Shown piece by piece: positions 36,128-45,677 of a DNA stretch of 64,000 bases (position 1 is the first letter of the stretch; every line of letters begins with the position of its first letter). The notes under the pieces are model-generated. The model made no database searches. It had not been told where the DNA came from and saw only the letters and a program-made list of their open reading frames with translations. The position numbers were made by a program, and so were the translations under genes. This DNA comes from Pseudomonas sp. KU26590 (GTDB taxonomy: Bacteria; Pseudomonadota; Gammaproteobacteria; Pseudomonadales; Pseudomonadaceae): contig NZ_CP110644.1 in assembly GCF_026153515.1 (NCBI RefSeq), positions 5,397,501 through 5,461,500 on the forward strand. Reading direction: 5' to 3'.

Positions 36128-36880
36128 TTAACTATCGTCCCGCTCGCGGAGGTATTCCGCCAGCAGCTTCTTCTCTTCTCCAGAAAGCGAGCGGCTTTCC
36201 AGAAGATCGGCGCGTCGTTCATAGGTCCGCCCAAGGGACTGCTGTAAACGCCAACGCCGGATGTGTGCGTGATTGCCACTAAGCAATACGTCGGGAACAC
36301 GCTGATCCGCATACACCTCCGGTCGGGTGTAGTGCGGGCAATCCAGCAGACCATCCGTGAAGGAATCTTCCTCCGCGGAATCTACATGCCCTAAAGCTCC
36401 AGGCAGCAGTCGCGTAACCGCATCTATCAGGACCATGGCCGGCAGCTCACCGCCAGATAACACATAGTCGCCAATCGACCACTCTTCATCGACATGAGCT
36501 TCAATGAAACGCTCGTCGACGCCTTCATAACGACCGGCAATCAGGATAAGTGCTTCTTCCTGCGCCAGTTCGCGTACCGCAGACTGATCCAGCTTGCGGC
36601 CTTGTGGCGACAGGTAAATCACCTTCGCCGCATCCCCCGCCGCCTGCCTGGCCTGAGCCAGAGCATCTTCGAGGGGCTTGATCTTCATCACCATGCCAGG
36701 GCCACCGCCAAACGGGCGATCGTCCACAGTGTGATGTCGATCAGTGGTGTAATCCCGCGGATTCCAACAGGTAAGCTGCAACAGCTCCTGTTTCACCGCA
36801 CGGCTGGTAATGCCGTATTCGCTGATGGCGGAAAACATCTCGGGAAACAGCGTGATGACTTCTATGCGCAGGCTGGCCAT
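36128..36880 (-). CDS. trmD: tRNA (guanine-N1)-methyltransferase
   Basis: Methylates G37 of tRNAs with SAM, preventing frameshifting. 250 residues. The SPOUT trefoil-knot segments are visible: [46 protein letters not shown], and the [20 protein letters not shown] loop. The C-terminal helical domain follows. Starts three bases after the rimM stop, within the ribosomal operon. Confidence 0.98.
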   Translation of the reverse strand: MASLRIEVITLFPEMFSAISEYGITSRAVKQELLQLTCWNPRDYTTDRHHTVDDRPFGGGPGMVMKIKPLEDALAQARQAAGDAAKVIYLSPQGRKLDQSAVRELAQEEALILIAGRYEGVDERFIEAHVDEEWSIGDYVLSGGELPAMVLIDAVTRLLPGALGHVDSAEEDSFTDGLLDCPHYTRPEVYADQRVPDVLLSGNHAHIRRWRLQQSLGRTYERRADLLESRSLSGEEKKLLAEYLRERDDS

Positions 36881-36883
36881 TGC

Positions 36884-37420
36884 TTAGAAATCCGCGTCCC
36901 ATTCCACCTTCATCTCGCCTGCAACCAGATCAACTGCCAACACGCATTGCTCCGTATAGGGCAAAAGGCGTTCGCGATCGTCCAGACTGCCTGCGCAGGG
37001 TTTGACCACCATTACATCATTGGCGCCGGTTTCCAGAAGATGATCGACCTTCCCGAGCAATTGCCCAAGACCGTCAATGACCTTCAGACCTTCAAGCTGG
37101 TACCAGTAGTACTCGCCGTCGGTCAATTCAGGGAACAGGTTGCGTGGCACGCAGATCTCATAACCGGCGAGAAGACGAGCTTCTTCACGGTCATCAAGAC
37201 CCTTGAGCTTGGCGACCAGGAACTTGTCGTTCCCGCGTCCACTGACCAGCTCGACCTGTTTCACATTGCCTTCGCGCTTGAGCGTCCAGGTTTTGTACTG
37301 CAACAGGTTTTCGGTTGGATCAGTAAAGGAATACACCTTCACTTCGCCGCGAACGCCGTGTACCGAGTAAATCTTGCCGATGACGATCAAATCGTCGGCG
37401 GAAGCTGGCGTCGCGTTCAT
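36884..37420 (-). CDS. rimM: Ribosome maturation factor RimM
   Basis: Assists maturation of the 30S head, binding ribosomal protein S19. 178 residues: the RimM N-terminal barrel (DLIVIGKIYSVHGVRGEVKV) and a PRC-barrel C-terminal domain (YYWYQLEGLKVIDGLGQLLG). It lies five bases after rpsP and three bases before trmD, as in the conserved operon. Confidence 0.97.
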   Translation of the reverse strand: MNATPASADDLIVIGKIYSVHGVRGEVKVYSFTDPTENLLQYKTWTLKREGNVKQVELVSGRGNDKFLVAKLKGLDDREEARLLAGYEICVPRNLFPELTDGEYYWYQLEGLKVIDGLGQLLGKVDHLLETGANDVMVVKPCAGSLDDRERLLPYTEQCVLAVDLVAGEMKVEWDADF

Positions 37421-37425
37421 ATTGC

Positions 37426-37677
37426 TCAGGCCGCAGCCTTAGCAGATTCCTTCAGCAGCGAAGCAACACGCTCAGAAGGTTGTGCACCAACGCTCAGCCA
37501 GTAGGCCAGACGCTCTTGGTTCACGGACAGACGGATTTCCTGACCACGGGCAACCGGGTTGAAGAAACCGATTTGTTCCTTGTGGGAACCGTCACGTGGG
37601 TTGCGGCTGTCGGTGACAGTCAGGTGGTAGAACGGGCGCTTTTTAGAGCCGCCAAGGGCAAGACGGATTGTTAGCAT
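37426..37677 (-). CDS. rpsP: 30S ribosomal protein S16
   Basis: Small-subunit structural protein. 83 residues from ATG 37677 ([20 protein letters not shown]), with [16 protein letters not shown] and [12 protein letters not shown]. The frame opens further upstream but this start matches all S16 proteins. First gene of rpsP-rimM-trmD-rplS; a good promoter lies about 70 bases upstream. Confidence 0.98.
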   Translation of the reverse strand: MLTIRLALGGSKKRPFYHLTVTDSRNPRDGSHKEQIGFFNPVARGQEIRLSVNQERLAYWLSVGAQPSERVASLLKESAKAAA

Positions 37678-37749
37678 TGAACAATTTTCCTGTAGTCGGT
37701 GCTGCAAATCTAAGATGCACAGCGGGCATGGGTGCCCGAAAGGCCGCAT

Positions 37750-37777
37750 ATTCTAAGGAATATCCGGATTTTTGCAA
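37750..37777 (-). promoter_or_regulatory. Candidate sigma-70 promoter of rpsP operon
   Basis: On the minus strand: -35 TTGCAA (37772-37777), a 16-base AT-rich spacer and -10 TAGAAT (37750-37755). Transcription would start near 37743, giving a leader of about 65 bases before rpsP. Confidence 0.6.
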
Positions 37778-37893
37778 ATGACTTTTTCCGGCGTACGCCG
37801 TCGGGCCACCTAGATCTGCCATGGAGCCGCCAGGGATGACGGCGTTGAGTGCCTGCCTGAGCAGGCCACCGGGACGGTTGCCCCAATGAAGAA

Positions 37894-37916
37894 CGCGCGG
37901 GAATAACCCCCGCGCG
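37894..37916 (-). terminator. ffh terminator hairpin
   Basis: 8-bp perfect stem CGCGCGGG / CCCGCGCG with a seven-base loop, eight bases beyond the ffh stop on the minus strand, followed there by TTCTTCATTG. It separates ffh from the rpsP promoter. Confidence 0.65.
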
Positions 37917-37923
37917 ATGCAAT

Positions 37924-39300
37924 TTACATTTTGGGCATACCGCCGCCGGGCAACATTCCGCCCATGCCGCGCATCATTTTGGCCATGCCGCCCTTGGTCG
38001 AAAACTTTTTCATCATCTTCTGCATCTGTTTGTGCTGCTTGATCAGACGACCGATGTCCTGCACCTGGGTGCCAGAACCCATGGCGATACGACGTTTGCG
38101 TGAACCGCTGATCAGCTCAGGGTCGCGACGCTCGGCCGGTGTCATCGAGTTGATGATGGCTTCCATCTGTTTGAACTGCTTTTCGGCTGCGCTTTGCGCG
38201 TTGCCCATCTGCGACAGGTTGACGCCACCGATGCTTGGCAGTTTGTCCATGAGCCCGCCCAGGCCGCCCATGTTCTTCATCTGTTGCAGCTGATCGCGGA
38301 AGTCTTCGAGGTCGAAGCCCTTGCCCTTCTTCAGTTTCTTGGCGAGTTTGTCGGCCTTGTCCTTGTCGAGGGTCTGTTCGGCCTGCTCGATCAGGCTGAG
38401 CACGTCACCCATGCCCAGGATGCGCGATGCGATACGGTCAGGATGGAACGGCTCCAGCGCCTCGCTCTTCTCGCCCATACCGATGAACTTGATCGGCTTG
38501 CCAGTAATGGCGCGCACCGACAGCGCAGCACCGCCACGGGCGTCGCCGTCGACCTTGGTCAGGATCACACCGGTCAGCGGCAGCGCGTCACCGAACGCCT
38601 TGGCCGTGTTGGCGGCGTCCTGGCCGGTCATGGCGTCGACGACGAACAGCGTCTCGGCCGGCTTGACCGCCGCGTGCAGCGCCTGGATCTCGCCCATCAT
38701 TTCGGCGTCGATGTGCAGACGACCGGCGGTGTCGAGGATCACGACATCAATGAACTTGAGCTTGGCCTCTTTGATCGCCGCTTCGGCGATGTCCACCGGC
38801 TTCTGGCTGATGTCGGACGGGAAGAACGTCACGCCGATGTCGTTGGCCAGGGTTTCCAGTTGCTTGATCGCGGCCGGACGGTAAACGTCCGCCGACACCA
38901 GCATCACGGTTTTCTTTTTGCGTTCTTTCAGGAATCGGGCGAGCTTGCCGGCAGTGGTGGTCTTGCCCGCACCTTGCAGACCCGCCATCAGGATGACCGC
39001 CGGAGGCGTGACATTGAGGGTCAGCTCTTCGTTGGCCGCCCCCATCATCTCTTCCAGTTCGGCCTGGACGATCTTCACGAACGCCTGGCCCGGCGTCAGG
39101 CTGCGCGACACCTCGGTGCCGACGGCGCGTTCCTTGATGCGATTGACGAAGTCTTTGACAACCGGCAAGGCGACGTCGGCTTCAAGCAGCGCCATACGCA
39201 CTTCACGCAGTGTGTCCTTGATGTTGTCCTCGGTCAGCTTGGCTTTACCAGTGACCTGGCGCAGCGTCTGCGAGAGACGATCTGTCAGATTTTCAAACAT
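37924..39300 (-). CDS. ffh: Signal recognition particle protein Ffh (SRP54)
   Basis: GTPase that, with 4.5S RNA, takes nascent inner-membrane proteins to the FtsY receptor. 458 residues. N domain with LTEDNIKDTLREVRMALLEA; G domain with GLQGAGKTTTAGKLA (P-loop), DTAGRLHID, TKVDGDARGG; C-terminal M domain rich in methionine (KQMQKMMKKF, MAKMMRGMGGML). Normal length. Divergent from the ypjD-like gene across a 290-base gap. A TATAAT at 39478-39483 (minus strand) is a possible -10, but no matching -35 is clear. Confidence 0.98.
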   Translation of the reverse strand: MFENLTDRLSQTLRQVTGKAKLTEDNIKDTLREVRMALLEADVALPVVKDFVNRIKERAVGTEVSRSLTPGQAFVKIVQAELEEMMGAANEELTLNVTPPAVILMAGLQGAGKTTTAGKLARFLKERKKKTVMLVSADVYRPAAIKQLETLANDIGVTFFPSDISQKPVDIAEAAIKEAKLKFIDVVILDTAGRLHIDAEMMGEIQALHAAVKPAETLFVVDAMTGQDAANTAKAFGDALPLTGVILTKVDGDARGGAALSVRAITGKPIKFIGMGEKSEALEPFHPDRIASRILGMGDVLSLIEQAEQTLDKDKADKLAKKLKKGKGFDLEDFRDQLQQMKNMGGLGGLMDKLPSIGGVNLSQMGNAQSAAEKQFKQMEAIINSMTPAERRDPELISGSRKRRIAMGSGTQVQDIGRLIKQHKQMQKMMKKFSTKGGMAKMMRGMGGMLPGGGMPKM

Positions 39301-39590
39301 GCGTGATCCTTTGGGTTCGTACTGAACCCCGATTGATGCGGCCAGGCCCGTAGCGGCCTTTTCAGTCGGCTGCCGACATCGCGACGCCTGCTCTTTAAAG
39401 GATCACTATAAAAATAGAGACGCTATAAGGGCGGCTGAAACAGCGATCGGCTAGCCTGTGGCTTGAGCAGGTCGCGGATTATAGCGAAGACTCCGGCGCA
39501 CGGACACCACGGCGTCTGCTTCTGTAGTCTTTCGTGAAATGCCGGTTTTATGCCAAACTCACTGGCTTTCGAGCACGCCCAACAGGATCT

Positions 39591-40403
39591 ATGTCCCCCT
39601 TGTCACCGAGTTTGCTCTTCAGCCTCGCCGCCGCCGTCTTTTACGCCGCTGCGACCGTCTACCAGGGTATGCGCCTGCGTCAGGGCCAAAAGGCCGACAA
39701 ATGGCTGCTGTGCCTGATCGGCACCCTTGCAGTTGCCTGCCAGGCCAGTGCGCTGTTCGGCCAACTGGTGCGCCCTATCGGCCTGGGCCTGGACTTTTTC
39801 AGTGCCGCCAGCCTGATTGCTGTTGCCGTGATCATCGTGACCATGCTCGCGTGCATTCGCCTCCCGGTCGAAATTCTGCTGATCCTCCTGTTCCCGCTGG
39901 GGCTGTTGACGACCCTGATGGCGCAGTTCGCGCCTTCCGGTACGCTGCAACCCATCATTGAAGAACACGGCATCATCAGCCATATCCTGCTGTCGATCCT
40001 CGCCTACGGGATGTTCACCATCGCGGTGTTCCAGTCCTTGCTCCTGCTGCTGCAGGATCACCAGTTGAAGAACAAGCACCGACTTGGCCTGATCAGAAGC
40101 TTCCCGCCACTGCAGACCATGGAAAGCCTGCTCTTCGGTTTTCTCTGGGCCGGCTGGGTCTTGCTGTCGATGTCGCTGATTTCCGGCTGGCTGTTCGTCG
40201 AAAACCTGTTTGCCCAGCATCTGGTGCACAAGACCCTGCTGTCGATCCTGGCGTGGATGGTCTTCAGTGTGCTGCTGTGGGGACGCCACCATCTGGGCTG
40301 GCGCGGCCACAAGGCGATCCGCTGGACGCTGGGCGGATTTCTGCTCCTGATGCTGGCCTACTTCGGCAGCAAGCTCGTTCGTGAATACATCCTGCACATC
40401 TGA
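39591..40403 (+). CDS. CcsA/YpjD-like integral membrane protein
   Basis: 270 residues, about eight hydrophobic segments, from ATG 39591 preceded by CAGGATCT. It matches the YpjD branch of the cytochrome c assembly (CcsA/HemX-like) family: LAAAVFYAAATVYQGMRL at the N-terminus, GIISHILLSILAYGMFTIAV with a conserved His, and a C-terminal SILAWMVFSVLLWGRHHLGW. In this family conserved histidines sit near the outer face and may bind haem, but no role is proven. Its position opposite ffh and just before the CBS-domain protein (14 bases) is conserved in pseudomonads as I recall, suggesting one transcript. Confidence 0.85.
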   Translation: MSPLSPSLLFSLAAAVFYAAATVYQGMRLRQGQKADKWLLCLIGTLAVACQASALFGQLVRPIGLGLDFFSAASLIAVAVIIVTMLACIRLPVEILLILLFPLGLLTTLMAQFAPSGTLQPIIEEHGIISHILLSILAYGMFTIAVFQSLLLLLQDHQLKNKHRLGLIRSFPPLQTMESLLFGFLWAGWVLLSMSLISGWLFVENLFAQHLVHKTLLSILAWMVFSVLLWGRHHLGWRGHKAIRWTLGGFLLLMLAYFGSKLVREYILHI

Positions 40404-40417
40404 CGGGCGCGTTGATC

Positions 40418-41656
40418 ATGGATAACCTGCCGGTCGGCACAATGCTCACGCTGCTTGCCCTGCTCACGCTATGGTCCGGGCTGTTCACTGCGGTCGACGC
40501 TGCGCACCACAATCTCCGGGCGATGCCGGTCAATCCCCGCTCCAACGAGCCGCCCAAGCCCGTCCTTGCGTTCAACCTCAACAGCCTCATCCTCGGCAAC
40601 ACGCTGCTCAAGGCGCTGATTACCGTCCTCGCCACCCTGCTCGCCATCGGACACTGGTATTTTCACGGTCCTCTGATTGCCTGGTTGGGTGTCACCAGCG
40701 TGCTGGTGGTGGTGACCGAGTTCATTCCGCGAAAGCTGGCGGCGCGTCGCCCCGAATCAATCCTGCTGCTGGGCAACAACGTGCTGCGCATCCCGGTTCG
40801 ACTGTTGCAGCCGCTGACCTGGATCTACAAGAACATCGCCAAGACACTGCTGCGCCCTTTTCTGTCCAAGCGTCGGCCAGACACCGTTGATGACGAAGAC
40901 GACGCGCGCCCGACGGTCTATCAGGACAACGAGAGCCAGTATGGCCGCGCCCATGTGATCTCCGGGATCTACGCGCTGGACCGCATGACCGTCAATGACA
41001 TCCTGGTGCCGCGTAGCGAAGTCGACGGCATCAATCTCGACGACTCCCTCGAGGAGATCATCGACAAGCTGATCATCTCTCGCCATACCCGTCTGCCGGT
41101 CTACCACAACGACATCAACCAAGTGGAAGGCGTGCTCAACACGCGAATGATCAGCCACCTGCTGCCGCGCAACGAGCTGACCAAAGAGGCGTTGCAAGCC
41201 GCCTGCTACGAACCGTACTTCGTGCCGGAAAGCACGCCGCTGCAGATGCAACTGCTCAACTTCCACAAACAGCAGCGGCGAATGGGCGTGGTCGTCGATG
41301 AATACGGCGAGGTACTGGGCATCGTCAGCCTCGAGGACATTCTGGAAGAGATCGTCGGCGAGTTCGAAAGCGAACAAGCCCTCGATAACCCGCACATTCA
41401 GCCGCAGCCTGACGGGCGTCTGGTGATTGACGGCGCAGCGTCGATTCGCGATCTGAATAAGAGCCTCGGCTGGCATCTGCCTTCCGATGGCCCAAAGACC
41501 CTCAACGGTCTGATCACCGAAGCGCTGGAGACCCTACCCAACAGCTCGGTTTGCCTGAAGATCGGGCCTTACCGCCTGGAAATCCTCGAGACCGAAGACA
41601 ACCGCGTCAGCCGGGTGCTGATGTGGCTGAACACCCGCACCAAAGACGTGATCTGA
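40418..41656 (+). CDS. CNNM/CorC-type membrane protein with CBS pair (YfjD-like)
   Basis: 412 residues from ATG 40418; the frame opens two codons earlier at a TTG. N-terminal DUF21/CNNM membrane domain (about 1-150, with LWSGLFTAVDAAHHN and VVVTEFIPRKLAARRPE), two CBS domains (about 195-320; ILVPRSEVDGI, RHTRLPVYHNDINQVEGVL, MGVVVDEYGEVLGIVSLEDI), and a C-terminal CorC_HlyC/transporter-associated domain. Family members are linked to magnesium and cobalt movement, but the substrate here is unknown. It follows the YpjD-like gene by 14 bases. Confidence 0.88.
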   Translation: MDNLPVGTMLTLLALLTLWSGLFTAVDAAHHNLRAMPVNPRSNEPPKPVLAFNLNSLILGNTLLKALITVLATLLAIGHWYFHGPLIAWLGVTSVLVVVTEFIPRKLAARRPESILLLGNNVLRIPVRLLQPLTWIYKNIAKTLLRPFLSKRRPDTVDDEDDARPTVYQDNESQYGRAHVISGIYALDRMTVNDILVPRSEVDGINLDDSLEEIIDKLIISRHTRLPVYHNDINQVEGVLNTRMISHLLPRNELTKEALQAACYEPYFVPESTPLQMQLLNFHKQQRRMGVVVDEYGEVLGIVSLEDILEEIVGEFESEQALDNPHIQPQPDGRLVIDGAASIRDLNKSLGWHLPSDGPKTLNGLITEALETLPNSSVCLKIGPYRLEILETEDNRVSRVLMWLNTRTKDVI

Positions 41657-41972
41657 AGACGTCATCTGAAAAGGCAGGCGCCGCCCTGAAACACTTGTTT
41701 CCGCGCTGATCCCCTTCCTATAATCGATCCGCTTACCCAGCCCCGCCGATCCGCGTGCTACCCGCACAATGCGGGATCCGGCCAGTCACACAGCCTGACC
41801 GCTCACGCGACACCCTGGCCTTCGCTCCCATCCCGAGCACGCCACGCGCCTTTGCCCGCATCCGGGCTAGTCTGTTCAGCGCTGGACCAAAAAAACAATT
41901 AACGATTGCCGCAGCGCGCGTACGAATCTTCGTTTCCCGCTGACAGGCGATACGACTGCCAGGGATTTCTGC
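41657..41972 (+). promoter_or_regulatory. Intergenic region with promoter and long leader of the MHS transporter gene
   Basis: 316 bases without a credible gene. It carries a good sigma-70 promoter (-35 TTGTTT at 41695-41700, 18-base spacer, -10 TATAAT at 41719-41724). Transcription from about 41731 would leave a leader of roughly 240 bases before the transporter ATG. The leader has a hairpin-prone start (ACCCGCACAATGCGGGAT at 41760-41777, preceded by CCGATCC) and an A-run (41887-41893). No known riboswitch core was recognised. Confidence 0.55.
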
Positions 41973-43295
41973 ATGACCACGACTTCTGCCTGTCCAACCC
42001 GCGACGAAAGCGAGCCCCGCCCTGCCAATTCGGCGGCCCGCGTCGCCACCGCCAGTTTCATCGGCACCACCATCGAGTTCTACGATTTTTACGTGTACGC
42101 CACCGCCGCCGCGCTGGTGATCGGGCCGGTGTTCTTCCCGCAAACCTCCAGCACCGCACAGATGCTGTCGGCGTTTCTGACGTTCGGGATCGCCTTTCTC
42201 GCACGTCCTCTGGGCTCGGCGCTGTTCGGCCACTTCGGCGATCGTGTCGGCCGCAAATCGACACTGGTCGCCTCGCTGCTGCTGATGGGCGTCTGCACCA
42301 CCCTCATCGGCGTGTTGCCGGGTTACGACGCCATCGGATCATGGGCGCCGATCCTGCTCTGCGTGCTGCGCTTCGGCCAGGGCCTTGGACTGGGCGGCGA
42401 ATGGGGCGGTGCGGCATTGCTGGCGACCGAGAACGCCCCCAAGGGCAAACGTGCGTGGTTTGGCATGTTCCCGCAGCTGGGCCCGTCGATCGGCTTCCTC
42501 GCGGCAAACGGGCTGTTTCTGACACTGGCGATGACGCTGGACGACGAACAATTTCGCTCCTGGGGCTGGCGCGTGCCGTTTCTGCTCAGCGCCGTGCTGG
42601 TCATCATCGGGCTGTATGTGCGCCTGAAGCTTGAGGAAACGCCTGTTTTCGCCAAGGCCATCGCCCGCCATGAGCGGGTGAAACTGCCGATTGCCGAGCT
42701 GTTCGGTCAATACTGGAAGCCGATGCTGCTGGGGGCAGCGTCGATGGTGGTGTGCTACGCGCTGTTCTATATCTCCACCGTCTTCTCACTGAGCTATGGC
42801 GTGAAAACGCTGGGTTACAGCCGCGAGTCGTTCCTCGCGATGCTGTGCTTTGCGGTGCTGTTCATGGCCCTGGCGACGCCGCTGTCGGCGTTGGCCAGTG
42901 ATCGGTTTGGTCGCAGGCCGGTGCTGATCATTGGCGGGGTGCTGGCAATCCTGTCGGGCTTTCTGATGGAGCCCTTGCTGACCCATGGCACGACCTGGGC
43001 GGTGACGCTGTTCCTGTCGATCGAGCTGTTTCTGATGGGCGTCACCTTCGCGCCGATGGGGGCGATGTTGCCGGAGCTGTTTCCCACACGGGTGCGGTAT
43101 ACCGGCGCGTCGGCGGCCTACAACATCGGCGGCATTGTCGGCGCCTCGGTCGCACCTTTCTTCGCCCAGAAGCTGGTGGAGATGGGCGGCCTGAGCTGGG
43201 TCGGAGGGTATGTGTCGGCGGCGGCGCTGATCAGCGTGATCGCCGTGCTCTGCCTGAAAGAAACCCGGGATGCGAACCTGGATACGATTGCCTGA
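41973..43295 (+). CDS. MFS transporter, metabolite:H+ symporter (MHS) family
   Basis: 440 residues with twelve membrane helices. Family marks: ATASFIGTTIEFYDFYVYAT in helix 1, the MFS loop motif GHFGDRVGRKSTL, RFGQGLGLGGEWGGAALLA, and the repeated loop ASDRFGRRPVLI in the second half. This is the MHS group (ShiA, ProP, KgtP relatives) that imports organic acids or osmolytes with protons; the substrate cannot be read from the sequence. Single gene with its own promoter and leader (41695 onwards), ending at a REP doublet and a strong shared terminator. Confidence 0.9.
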   Translation: MTTTSACPTRDESEPRPANSAARVATASFIGTTIEFYDFYVYATAAALVIGPVFFPQTSSTAQMLSAFLTFGIAFLARPLGSALFGHFGDRVGRKSTLVASLLLMGVCTTLIGVLPGYDAIGSWAPILLCVLRFGQGLGLGGEWGGAALLATENAPKGKRAWFGMFPQLGPSIGFLAANGLFLTLAMTLDDEQFRSWGWRVPFLLSAVLVIIGLYVRLKLEETPVFAKAIARHERVKLPIAELFGQYWKPMLLGAASMVVCYALFYISTVFSLSYGVKTLGYSRESFLAMLCFAVLFMALATPLSALASDRFGRRPVLIIGGVLAILSGFLMEPLLTHGTTWAVTLFLSIELFLMGVTFAPMGAMLPELFPTRVRYTGASAAYNIGGIVGASVAPFFAQKLVEMGGLSWVGGYVSAAALISVIAVLCLKETRDANLDTIA

Positions 43296-43313
43296 CCGCA
43301 CCAGAAACGTACG

Positions 43314-43402
43314 TGTAGGAGCGCGCTTGCCCGCGAACGCGGTGTGTCAGTTAATGGATCAGAACCTGATACACCGCGTTCGCGGGCAAGCGCGCTCCTA
43401 CA
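43314..43402. repeat. REP doublet (REPIN-like), perfect 32-bp inverted repeat
   Basis: Arms 43314-43345 and 43371-43402 are exact reverse complements over 32 bases, with a 25-base spacer. The outer 23 bases of each arm are the same as in the element at 19137-19225. It lies in the gap between two convergent genes, the most common setting for such elements. Confidence 0.93.
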
Positions 43403-43470
43403 GTGTCTGCGGTGTGGCGGGTGACATAGGTATGCCTGAGCGACCGTATTCGTGAGCACAGTTACCAAAC

Positions 43471-43498
43471 AAAACGGCGCCCCTGAGGGCGCCGTTTT
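43471..43498. terminator. Bidirectional terminator between MHS transporter and purT
   Basis: 12-bp perfect stem AAAACGGCGCCC / GGGCGCCGTTTT with a four-base CTGA loop and T-runs on both strands. It serves the convergent transporter gene (plus) and purT (minus). Confidence 0.93.
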
Positions 43499-43514
43499 TC
43501 ATTCAGCGTGACGC

Positions 43515-44696
43515 TTACAGCTGAACCTTCACCGCGATCGACGCGCGGGTGGCCTTGCGGCGGGCGGCTTCGACCGACTCGTCACGCGCCAGGGCAACGC
43601 CCATACGGCGCTGACCATTGACCTCAGGCTTGCCGAACAGACGCAGCGCGGTGTCCGGTTCGCTCAGGGCTTGCTCCAGGTTGGCGAACGCCGTCTGGGT
43701 CGAATGACCTTCTACCAGAATCACTGCCGAGGCCGATGGGCCGAACTGGCGAATCAACGGGATCGGCAGACCGAGAATGGCCCGGGCGTGCAGGGCGAAC
43801 TGCGACAGGTCCTGGGAAATCAAGGTGACCAGACCGGTATCGTGGGGGCGCGGCGAGACTTCGCTGAACCAGACCTGATCACCCTTGATGAACAACTCCA
43901 CACCAAACAGACCACGGCCACCCAGCGCCTCGGTTACCGCTTTGGCGACGCGCTCGGACTCGGCCAATGCCACCGGGCTCATGGCCTGGGGTTGCCACGA
44001 TTCCTGATAGTCGCCCTTCTCCTGACGATGGCCGACCGGCGCGCAGAAGGTGGTACCGCCAACGTGACGCACGGTCAGCAAGGTGATTTCGTAATCGAAA
44101 TCAATGAAGCCTTCAATGATCACCCGGCCTTTGCCAGCACGACCGCCTTCTTGGGCGTAATCCCAGGCCTTCTGGATGTCTGCGTCGGTTTTCAGCAGGC
44201 TCTGGCCCTTGCCCGACGAGCTCATCACCGGTTTGACCACGCACGGGAAGCCGAGGTCTTCGACGGCTTTTTTGTAGTCTTCGAAGGTGTCGGCAAAGTG
44301 ATACGGCGAGGTCGGCAGGTCCAGCTCTTCAGCGGCCAGACGACGAATGCCTTCGCGGTTCATGGTCAGCTGCGCAGCGCGGGCAGTCGGAATGACCGTG
44401 AATCCTTCGAACTCCAGCTCCACCAGGGTCGCGGTGGCGATGGCTTCGATTTCCGGGACGATGTAGTGCGGCTTCTCGGACTCGATCACCGCACGCAAGG
44501 CGGCGCCGTCGAGCATATTGATGACGTGGCTGCGGTGCGCGACCTGCATCGCCGGAGCATTGGCGTAACGGTCAACGGCGATCACTTCAACGCCCAGGCG
44601 TTGCAGTTCGATCACCACTTCCTTGCCAAGCTCGCCGCAACCGCAGAGCAAAACGCGGGTCGCGGTCGGCGACAGTGGAGTTCCGATTTGAGTCAT
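43515..44696 (-). CDS. purT: Formate-dependent GAR transformylase (PurT)
   Basis: Makes formylglycinamide ribonucleotide from GAR, formate and ATP, an alternative third step of purine synthesis. 393 residues from ATG 44696 ([19 protein letters not shown]). ATP-grasp enzyme: [20 protein letters not shown] at the N-terminus, [18 protein letters not shown] (ATP loop), [35 protein letters not shown]. The 15-codon upstream extension is not conserved in the family. Together with purL (48085) and guaA/guaB it gives the window a purine theme, though the genes are not one operon. Confidence 0.96.
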   Translation of the reverse strand: MTQIGTPLSPTATRVLLCGCGELGKEVVIELQRLGVEVIAVDRYANAPAMQVAHRSHVINMLDGAALRAVIESEKPHYIVPEIEAIATATLVELEFEGFTVIPTARAAQLTMNREGIRRLAAEELDLPTSPYHFADTFEDYKKAVEDLGFPCVVKPVMSSSGKGQSLLKTDADIQKAWDYAQEGGRAGKGRVIIEGFIDFDYEITLLTVRHVGGTTFCAPVGHRQEKGDYQESWQPQAMSPVALAESERVAKAVTEALGGRGLFGVELFIKGDQVWFSEVSPRPHDTGLVTLISQDLSQFALHARAILGLPIPLIRQFGPSASAVILVEGHSTQTAFANLEQALSEPDTALRLFGKPEVNGQRRMGVALARDESVEAARRKATRASIAVKVQL

Positions 44697-44813
44697 CTCA
44701 GGTCCTCGTGGAGCAGGTCGAGGGTCGCTCGCCGTGTGCAAGCGACCGCAGGTAGAAAGGCGCGCAATTTAACATGAAGGCCGGGGAATGGGATGCAGCG
44801 GCGCAGGGTTGAT

Positions 44814-45077
44814 TCAGCGTCGAGGGCTGCTGCCGCTCACCGGGAACATCATCCCGCTCGCCCTCGCCCGCTCATCGCAGGCCATCAGCACGTCGCGGCG
44901 CGCCTGGTTGTCCATGCGGCTCCAGCCGGTGATCTCGGCGACCGTGCGCTGGCAACCGGTGCAGATGTCGGCGTCGTCCAGTGCACAGATGTTCACGCAG
45001 GGCGAGCGGACCGGCTTTTCATGGATGGGCTTTTCATCGACGGGCGCTTCATGGATGGGGGGGTCGGCGCTGGACAT
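44814..45077 (-). CDS. DUF1289 small cysteine-rich protein
   Basis: 87 residues from ATG 45077. The core SPCVNICALDDADICTGCQR, with four Cys (CxxxC then CxxC), is the DUF1289 signature and looks like a small metal-binding site. The N-terminus has a short direct repeat of charged residues (VDEKPIHEKPV). The start overlaps the stop of the gamma-carbonic-anhydrase-like gene (TGATG), so the two are translated together. Function unknown; neighbours in other genomes I recall are also housekeeping genes. Confidence 0.85.
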   Translation of the reverse strand: MSSADPPIHEAPVDEKPIHEKPVRSPCVNICALDDADICTGCQRTVAEITGWSRMDNQARRDVLMACDERARASGMMFPVSGSSPRR

Positions 45078-45601
45078 CAATCTTCCTGTGGGGCCAGGTC
45101 ACGCGCGTAGCGCTGGGCGTTGTGGACGTAATGGGCAGCGCTGGCGTCGAGCATCTGCTTCTGCGCCTCTGTGAGTTCGCGGACGATTTTTCCGGGCGAG
45201 CCCATGACCAGCGAACCGTCAGGGATGACTTTGCCTTCGCCGATCAGCGAGTTCGCACCGATGATGCAGTGTTTGCCGATCTTCGCGCCGTTGAGGATGA
45301 CCGAGTTGATGCCGATCAGCGTGCTGTCGCCCACGCTGCAACCATGCAGCATCGCGTTGTGGCCGATGGTCACGTTTCGGCCGATGGTCAGCGGCGAACC
45401 CATGTCGGTGTGCATCACCGTGCCGTCCTGCACGTTGCTGTTCTCGCCGATATCGATCAGCTCGTTGTCGCCGCGCAACACGGCGCCAAACCAGACGCTG
45501 GCGTTGGCCTGCAAGCGCACATGGCCGATGACGGTGGCTGTCGGCGCGATCCAGCTGCTGGCGTGCGCGTCGACGCGGGCATCGCCCAGGCGGTATTTCA
45601 T
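45077..45601 (-). CDS. Gamma-class carbonic anhydrase-like protein (YrdA family)
   Basis: 174 residues forming a left-handed beta-helix of hexapeptide repeats ([36 protein letters not shown]). The three zinc-binding His of the gamma-CA family are visible (in VMHTD, IGHNAM and LHGCS). It resembles YrdA/PaaY-type proteins; carbonic anhydrase activity varies in this group, so the reaction is not certain. Coupled to the DUF1289 gene by overlap of stop and start codons. Confidence 0.9.
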   Translation of the reverse strand: MKYRLGDARVDAHASSWIAPTATVIGHVRLQANASVWFGAVLRGDNELIDIGENSNVQDGTVMHTDMGSPLTIGRNVTIGHNAMLHGCSVGDSTLIGINSVILNGAKIGKHCIIGANSLIGEGKVIPDGSLVMGSPGKIVRELTEAQKQMLDASAAHYVHNAQRYARDLAPQED

Positions 45602-45677
45602 GGTCTGCTCCTCATCGTTCGGCCCTCATGGCTCGGTCCTCATGGTCCAGTCCTCATGCCGGCGCGGCGGCTGCAGG

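Noticed and set aside
39478..39506. TATAAT at 39478-39483 as a complete ffh promoter
   Set aside because: The -10 is good on the minus strand, but the hexamer at the -35 position (TGTCCG) is too poor to list as a feature; mentioned only in the ffh entry.
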